This document shows positions 6,215-9,704 of a stretch of DNA of 9,704 nt, piece after piece. Position 1 is the first letter of the stretch; every line of letters starts with the position of its first letter. Below the pieces are notes generated by a model that made no database searches, was not told the origin of the DNA, and saw only the letters and a list, made by a program, of their open reading frames with translations. Position numbers and translations under genes: made by a program. The stretch comes from Gammaproteobacteria bacterium (lineage in GTDB: Bacteria; Pseudomonadota; Gammaproteobacteria; GRL18), in contig JALTKC010000539.1 of assembly GCA_027076245.1 (NCBI GenBank), positions 1 to 9,704 on the forward strand, written 5' to 3'.

Positions 6215-7216
6215 TTGAGTGTATCTGCCGTTTATCCGTTTACCCGCAAGCGCCGTATGCGCCGGGATGATTTTTCCCGTCGTCTGATGCGCGAATCACA
6301 GCTCAGTGTGGATGATCTGATTTATCCGATGTTTATTCTGGAAGGCCAGGGGCAGCGGGAAGCCGTCAGCTCCATGCCCGGAGTGGAGCGGGTCAGTATT
6401 GATCAGTTATTGCTGGAAGCAAAAGAGCTGGTTTCGCTGGGTGTTCCGGCGGTGGCTCTTTTTCCGGTTACGCCGCAGAGTGCCAAATCGGATGATGCTC
6501 ATGAAGCGTATAATCCGGACGGTCTGGCACAACGGGCGGTTAAGGCATTGAAAGAGGCTTATCCGGATCTGGGTGTGATCACCGATGTGGCGCTGGATCC
6601 TTTTACTTCTCATGGGCAGGATGGTCTGATTGATGACACCGGTTATGTACTTAATGATGAAACGGTAGACGTATTGATCAAGCAGGCGTTGTCCCATGCT
6701 GAGGCCGGTGCGGATGTGGTGGCTCCATCTGATATGATGGATGGACGTATTGGTGAAATTCGTGATGCCCTGGAAGAAAACGGTCATATTTATACTCGTA
6801 TTCTGGCCTATTCGGCTAAGTATGCCTCCAGTTTTTATGGGCCTTTCCGGGATGCGGTGGGGTCAGCGGCCAATCTGGGTAAGGCGGATAAGACCACTTA
6901 TCAGATGGATCCGGCTAATAGTGATGAAGCACTGCATGAGGTGGCCATGGATCTGGAAGAAGGGGCAGATATGGTGATGGTTAAGCCGGGGATGCCTTAT
7001 CTGGATATTGTGCGCCGGGTCAAGGATGAGTTTGGTGTACCGACGTATGCCTATCAGGTCAGTGGTGAATATGCCATGACCATGGCGGCGATACAGAACG
7101 GCTGGCTGGATGAGCGTAAGGTGATTCTGGAGTCATTGTTGTGTTTTAAACGGGCCGGGGCGGATGGCATACTGACCTATTTCGGGAAGCAGGTGGCTCG
7201 TTGGTTAAATGAGTAG
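6215..7216 (+). CDS. hemB: Delta-aminolevulinic acid dehydratase (porphobilinogen synthase)
   Basis: HemB condenses two molecules of 5-aminolevulinate to porphobilinogen in heme biosynthesis. The 333-residue product has the two active-site lysines, Lys202 in AYSAKYASSFYGPF and Lys257 in MVKPGMPYLD, and is of usual length. The metal-site segment at 124-137 reads DVALDPFTSHGQDG. The cysteine triad of zinc enzymes is replaced by Ala/Asp residues, as in the magnesium-stimulated Pseudomonas aeruginosa enzyme, whose numbering differs by three. An Arg-rich N-terminal arm (RKRRMRRDDFSRRLMRES) is typical of the family and helps octamer assembly. The start is TTG with a strong ribosome binding site. 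It stands 48 bases after trhP, on the same strand, and is followed by a large palindromic element. Zinc independence is inferred from the motif. Confidence 0.97.
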   Translation: MSVSAVYPFTRKRRMRRDDFSRRLMRESQLSVDDLIYPMFILEGQGQREAVSSMPGVERVSIDQLLLEAKELVSLGVPAVALFPVTPQSAKSDDAHEAYNPDGLAQRAVKALKEAYPDLGVITDVALDPFTSHGQDGLIDDTGYVLNDETVDVLIKQALSHAEAGADVVAPSDMMDGRIGEIRDALEENGHIYTRILAYSAKYASSFYGPFRDAVGSAANLGKADKTTYQMDPANSDEALHEVAMDLEEGADMVMVKPGMPYLDIVRRVKDEFGVPTYAYQVSGEYAMTMAAIQNGWLDERKVILESLLCFKRAGADGILTYFGKQVARWLNE

Positions 7217-7238
7217 TCATTTTAAATAAATGAAGTCC

Positions 7239-7350
7239 GTATCTGGATGGTGAGGTACTTTTCTGAAGACGCCGTGAATCCTTCCCTGGAGGCTTTTCGG
7301 CAGCGTCCATGCTGCCGAAACTTCAGAAAAGTACCTCACCACCCAGATAC
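7239..7350. repeat. Nested palindromic element, REP/MITE-like
   Basis: Outer arms 7239-7268 and 7321-7350 are inverted repeats of 30 bases with 29 matches; the single mismatch involves 7247 and 7342. Between them lies a second perfect hairpin, TTTCGGCAGC and GCTGCCGAAA (7295-7304 / 7311-7320, loop GTCCAT). A weaker hairpin-like segment precedes it (7271-7293, GCC...CCCTGGAGGC). The whole could fold as a long stem opening into two smaller hairpins, a cruciform or three-way junction. The inner part resembles, from memory, repetitive intergenic elements of gammaproteobacteria with the pattern GTGAATCC...CCTGGAGGC...GCTGCCG. Family membership needs a genome search. It lies 22 bases after the hemB stop and could serve as transcript end or mRNA stabiliser. 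No T-run follows, so it is not a classic terminator. Confidence 0.85.
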
Positions 7351-7412
7351 TCAGAGCTATGCCCTGCTTTCCTCTTTTTAAAGGGGATTGATGGGGGGTA
7401 AACGGAATCTAA

Positions 7413-7694
7413 ATGAAATATATCCTCAAATTTCTATACTTTATTATCTTTATGCTCCTGGCCATAGCCGTCATGTTTCTGGGTGGAGTTTCTGGTGTGG
7501 CGGGTACCTTTTACGTGCTGGTGGAAAAAGGGGATGTGGAGCATAACCTGATTATTGTTTCGGCGGCTCTGCTGGTGAGCTGGCTGGTGGTGCTGTTATT
7601 GCGTGGGCATAATAAGCGGGTTTTAAAGCGTAAAAAATTACAGGTTCAGCAGGAACAGGAAAGCGGTTCGCAAGAGCAGGCGCAGGAAGGATAG
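7413..7694 (+). CDS. Small two-helix membrane protein, function unknown
   Basis: This 93-residue protein is not recognised. It has two strongly hydrophobic segments, about 5-33 (including LYFIIFMLLAIAVMFLGG) and about 46-63 (LIIVSAALLVSWLVVLLL), joined by a short loop with charged residues (VEKGDVEH). The tail is basic (RGHNKRVLKRKK) and then Gln/Glu-rich (VQQEQESGSQEQAQEG). By the positive-inside rule the C-terminal tail, and so probably the N-terminus, faces the cytoplasm. The ATG at 7413 is preceded by a modest GGA (7404-7406). An ATG at 7391 is out of frame. The stop TAG directly abuts aroE, and the purine-rich end of this gene supplies the aroE ribosome binding site, so the two are almost certainly cotranscribed and may be translationally coupled. 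Hydrophobic pattern, codon use and coupling argue for a real gene. Confidence 0.75.
   Translation: MKYILKFLYFIIFMLLAIAVMFLGGVSGVAGTFYVLVEKGDVEHNLIIVSAALLVSWLVVLLLRGHNKRVLKRKKLQVQQEQESGSQEQAQEG
7684..7690 (+). promoter_or_regulatory. Ribosome binding site of aroE inside the upstream gene
   Basis: AGGAAGG, within the last codons of the small membrane protein gene, stands seven bases before ATG at 7698 and four before GTG at 7695. The spacing favours the ATG as aroE start. Confidence 0.65.
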
Positions 7695-7697
7695 GTG

Positions 7698-8552
7698 ATG
7701 AGTGATATTTTTGATTTTGATAAGCCGGATCAGTATGCGGTGATGGGGAATCCCATTAATCACAGTAAGTCGCCGCAGATCCACAGTGCTTTTGCTAAGG
7801 AAACCGGGCAGTTTATTGAATATACGGCGATTCATGTGGATCTGGGTGGTTTTGAGCAGGCGGTGAGGCATTTTCAGGGGCATGGTGGTAAGGGGCTGAA
7901 TGTGACGGTGCCGTTTAAACTGGATGCCTGGAAGTTGTCTGATACGCTCAGTGAACGGGCTAAACGGGCGGGGGCGGTGAATACGCTCATCTTGAATTCA
8001 GACGGCACTATTGACGGGGATAATACTGACGGGATCGGTCTGGTTAATGATATTGTGGATAATCTGGGCTGGCCGCTGCGCGGTAAAAAGGTTTTGATTC
8101 TGGGAGCCGGCGGAGCGGCTCGGGGTGTGCTGGCACCGATTCTGGAGCAGCAGCCTCAGCAGCTTTATATTGCTAACCGTACCGCTTCTAAAGCGACAGA
8201 GCTGGCGGATGGGTTTGCGGATATGGGTACTATTTCCGGCGGCGGTTATGAATCCTTGCAGGGGCAGCAGTTTGATCTGGTTATTAATGCCACAGCCGCC
8301 AGCTTACAGGGAAAAGTCCCTCCGCTGCCGTCACAGCTGGTTTCCGAACCAGGCTATTGTTATGACATGATGTATGCCAGTGAGCCGACGGCTTTTATGC
8401 GCTGGGCAGAACAGCAGGGTGTCGGGCATATCTCAGATGGTCTGGGTATGCTGGTGGGACAGGCGGCTGAATCGTTCTGGCTGTGGCGGGGTGTGCGCCC
8501 TTCTGTTGCGCCGGTGATTGAATCCATCCGCCAGGCTATGCAAACGTCCTGA
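7698..8552 (+). CDS. aroE: Shikimate dehydrogenase (NADP+)
   Basis: AroE reduces 3-dehydroshikimate to shikimate with NADPH in the pathway to chorismate and the aromatic amino acids. The 284-residue product, counted from ATG 7698, shows the substrate-binding SKSP near residue 23. The catalytic pair is Lys74 (NVTVPFK) and Asp111 (DNTDG). The nucleotide-binding loop is GAGGAAR (136-142), NRTASKA is typical of NADP+-specific AroE, and DGLGMLVGQAA lies near the C-terminus. It is slightly longer than E. coli AroE (272). A GTG at 7695, adjoining the upstream stop, is an alternative start adding one residue, but the ribosome binding site spacing favours ATG. It follows a small membrane protein gene with 0-3 bases between them, suggesting coupled translation. 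Confidence 0.96.
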   Translation: MSDIFDFDKPDQYAVMGNPINHSKSPQIHSAFAKETGQFIEYTAIHVDLGGFEQAVRHFQGHGGKGLNVTVPFKLDAWKLSDTLSERAKRAGAVNTLILNSDGTIDGDNTDGIGLVNDIVDNLGWPLRGKKVLILGAGGAARGVLAPILEQQPQQLYIANRTASKATELADGFADMGTISGGGYESLQGQQFDLVINATAASLQGKVPPLPSQLVSEPGYCYDMMYASEPTAFMRWAEQQGVGHISDGLGMLVGQAAESFWLWRGVRPSVAPVIESIRQAMQTS

Positions 8553-8603
8553 CATCCGGGAGCGTGGGCATCCTGCCTGTGTGTCGATCTCGCATTTTTT
8601 AAT

Positions 8604-8624
8604 TTTTGTCATTTCACGACAAAA
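8604..8624. promoter_or_regulatory. Palindrome upstream of the HD-GYP gene, possible operator
   Basis: TTTTGTC (8604-8610) and GACAAAA (8618-8624) form a perfect 7-base dyad with a 7-base spacer, about 40 bases upstream of the -10 region of the next gene. The geometry is that of a dimeric regulator site, or of a weak stem ending aroE transcription. It is followed by a T-rich stretch, but 7 bases after the stem rather than directly. No known regulator consensus is claimed. Confidence 0.4.
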
Positions 8625-8661
8625 TTCACACTTTTTTTATTTCTTTTTGTTAAATTCAAAC

Positions 8662-8667
8662 TATACT
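8662..8667 (+). promoter_or_regulatory. Possible -10 element of the HD-GYP gene
   Basis: TATACT matches five of six positions of the sigma-70 -10 consensus. It lies six bases before the ATG at 8674, so transcription would begin at or within a base or two of the start codon. No good -35 is present at 15-18 bases spacing; only T-rich sequence is seen. Confidence 0.4.
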
Positions 8668-8673
8668 TTTTGT

Positions 8674-9704
8674 ATGTCCGTTACTGCATCTACAAGAAAG
8701 ATTTTAATTACCCAGTTACAGCCCGGTATGTTTGTTCATGAACTGGATATTCCCTGGCTGCAGAGTCCTTTTTTGCGTCATCGACGTAAGGTGAGTTCCC
8801 AGAAAGATATTCTGCTGTTAAAAAAAGCCGGAGTTAAAGAGCTGGTCATTGATTTGCAGCGTGGTGATGATATTGCGGCGGGAGAAATTACGGAACAGGT
8901 TTCGGGTACAGAAAAAAATCATCCCGCTGTGGAAAATACCGATAAAGAAAAATCCGCTACAGAACAATCGGGACAGGGTGAGAAAAAAGCAGCTACTGGA
9001 ACAAAAGCCCAACTTAATGAAGAATTAAAAGTTGCCAAAGTGCTGCAGGGTAAGATTTCCAAAATGGTGAATGAACTGGGTAATCTGGTTAAGGAAGGCA
9101 AGCCCATTGCGGTGCAGACCATTAATCCCCTGATTGATGAAGCCAGGGATAGTCTGGTGCGTAATGACCAGGCTCTGTTAACCATGCTGCATCTACATCG
9201 TCAGGACATTAAACTCAGTGATCACGGCTTCGGGGTGTTTGCTGTGGTTCTGCCTCTGGCCATGCGTCTGGGACGCAGTGATCAGGAAATCAGTGATCTG
9301 GGTCTGGCCGCCCTGCTGCATGATACGGGCTGGGCCCGTCTGCCCATTCATCTGCTGGGTAAAAACAAGTCCTATACCGAAATGGAGCTGAAACTGATCC
9401 ATCAGCACCCGGAGATTGTGGAAAAGGTGCTGCAAAAGAGTGAGGATGTACCGGACAATGTAATAACACTGGTTACACAGCACCATGAATTCAGGGACGG
9501 TTCCGGTTATCCAAAACATTTAAAAGACAGTGAGATTTTTGAACTGGTGGAAATCTTTCAGGTAGCGGATTTTTACGATGAGCACATTCATGGTCTGACG
9601 GATAAACCGGGTATGCTGCCGGTTAATGCGCTTAAGCTGCTTTACCAGTCGGCCCGAAAAGGCCGGTTCAGGGAAGAAATCGTCAGTGAACTGATCCATG
9701 TGAT
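8674..9704 (+). CDS. DUF3391 / HD-GYP domain protein, likely c-di-GMP phosphodiesterase (3' end outside window)
   Basis: The frame is open from ATG 8674 to the window end (343 codons), so the C-terminus is missing. HD-GYP proteins hydrolyse the second messenger cyclic di-GMP. The N-terminal part has the DUF3391 pattern (RKILITQLQPGMFVHELDIPWLQSPFLRH), followed by a charged, low-complexity linker (about 75-115). The HD-GYP domain runs from about 165 onward. His216-Asp217 lie in LLHDTGW, HHE is at 270-272 and DGSGYP at 275-280. The usual Lys of the HDxGK motif is Trp220 here. No signal peptide or membrane segment is visible, so it is probably cytosolic. No Shine-Dalgarno precedes the ATG and no in-frame start lies upstream. 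The family start pattern supports ATG 8674, because the next methionine falls inside the DUF3391 motif. Activity on c-di-GMP is inferred from the family. Confidence 0.88.
   Translation, partial: MSVTASTRKILITQLQPGMFVHELDIPWLQSPFLRHRRKVSSQKDILLLKKAGVKELVIDLQRGDDIAAGEITEQVSGTEKNHPAVENTDKEKSATEQSGQGEKKAATGTKAQLNEELKVAKVLQGKISKMVNELGNLVKEGKPIAVQTINPLIDEARDSLVRNDQALLTMLHLHRQDIKLSDHGFGVFAVVLPLAMRLGRSDQEISDLGLAALLHDTGWARLPIHLLGKNKSYTEMELKLIHQHPEIVEKVLQKSEDVPDNVITLVTQHHEFRDGSGYPKHLKDSEIFELVEIFQVADFYDEHIHGLTDKPGMLPVNALKLLYQSARKGRFREEIVSELIHV

Noticed and set aside
7370..7387. TCCTCTTTTTAAAGGGGA palindrome before the small membrane protein gene as a terminator or operator
   Set aside because: It includes a wobble pair and leaves a two-base loop unless inner pairs open; no T-run follows. 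Probably chance in a purine/pyrimidine-rich stretch.
8553..8600. Intrinsic terminator after aroE (GGCA-TCC-TGCC hairpin)
   Set aside because: Only four strong pairs extended by wobbles, and the T-run begins about 20 bases after the stem, too far for a Rho-independent terminator.
8818..9519. Minus-strand open frames opposite the last gene
   Set aside because: The plus strand encodes recognisable DUF3391 and HD-GYP motifs that run off the window; the minus-strand frames are its complement.
1..9704. Defence system, phage, CRISPR, integron or biosynthetic cluster
   Set aside because: All genes but one small membrane protein fall in well-known families with housekeeping or signalling roles; no repeat-spacer array, attachment site or transposase was seen.

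Overview
The window looks like ordinary chromosomal DNA of a gammaproteobacterium. The glnA-ntrB-ntrC order, the close E. coli-like TrhP, the Pseudomonas-type HemB and the MlaC protein all fit this group. The DNA is AT-leaning, and a free-living aquatic lineage is plausible, but genus cannot be fixed from sequence alone. No rRNA, tRNA, CRISPR array, transposase or phage gene was seen.

Left part (1-3850), nitrogen control: the 3' two-thirds of glnA (glutamine synthetase, with its adenylylation tyrosine) ends in a strong intrinsic terminator. The next 380 bases hold what looks like a complete NtrC-dependent sigma-54 promoter: a palindromic NtrC-type enhancer at 1009-1029 and a -24/-12 element at 1166-1181. 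It precedes ntrB (sensor kinase/phosphatase) and ntrC (sigma-54 activator), so ntrBC probably has its own autoregulated promoter.

Middle (3856-6166): a stand-alone mlaC-like gene for a periplasmic phospholipid carrier lies on the minus strand, convergent with ntrC and without other mla genes in view. A 268-base divergent intergenic region follows, then trhP (yegQ), a U32-family protein for 5-hydroxyuridine formation in tRNA.

Right part (6215-9704): hemB (metal-site type lacking zinc cysteines, TTG start) is followed by a conspicuous nested palindromic element (7239-7350) resembling a REP/MITE-type repeat. Then come a small two-helix membrane protein gene and aroE (shikimate dehydrogenase), separated by only 0-3 bases and probably translationally coupled. 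The window ends inside a gene for a DUF3391/HD-GYP protein, a likely cyclic-di-GMP phosphodiesterase, whose promoter -10 sits so close to the ATG that the mRNA may be leaderless.

The genes are mainly housekeeping (nitrogen assimilation, heme, aromatic amino acids, tRNA modification, outer-membrane lipid homeostasis) plus one signalling gene. I find no undescribed multi-gene system. The most interesting signals are regulatory or structural: the ntrBC promoter, the nested palindrome, and the unannotated small membrane protein coupled to aroE.
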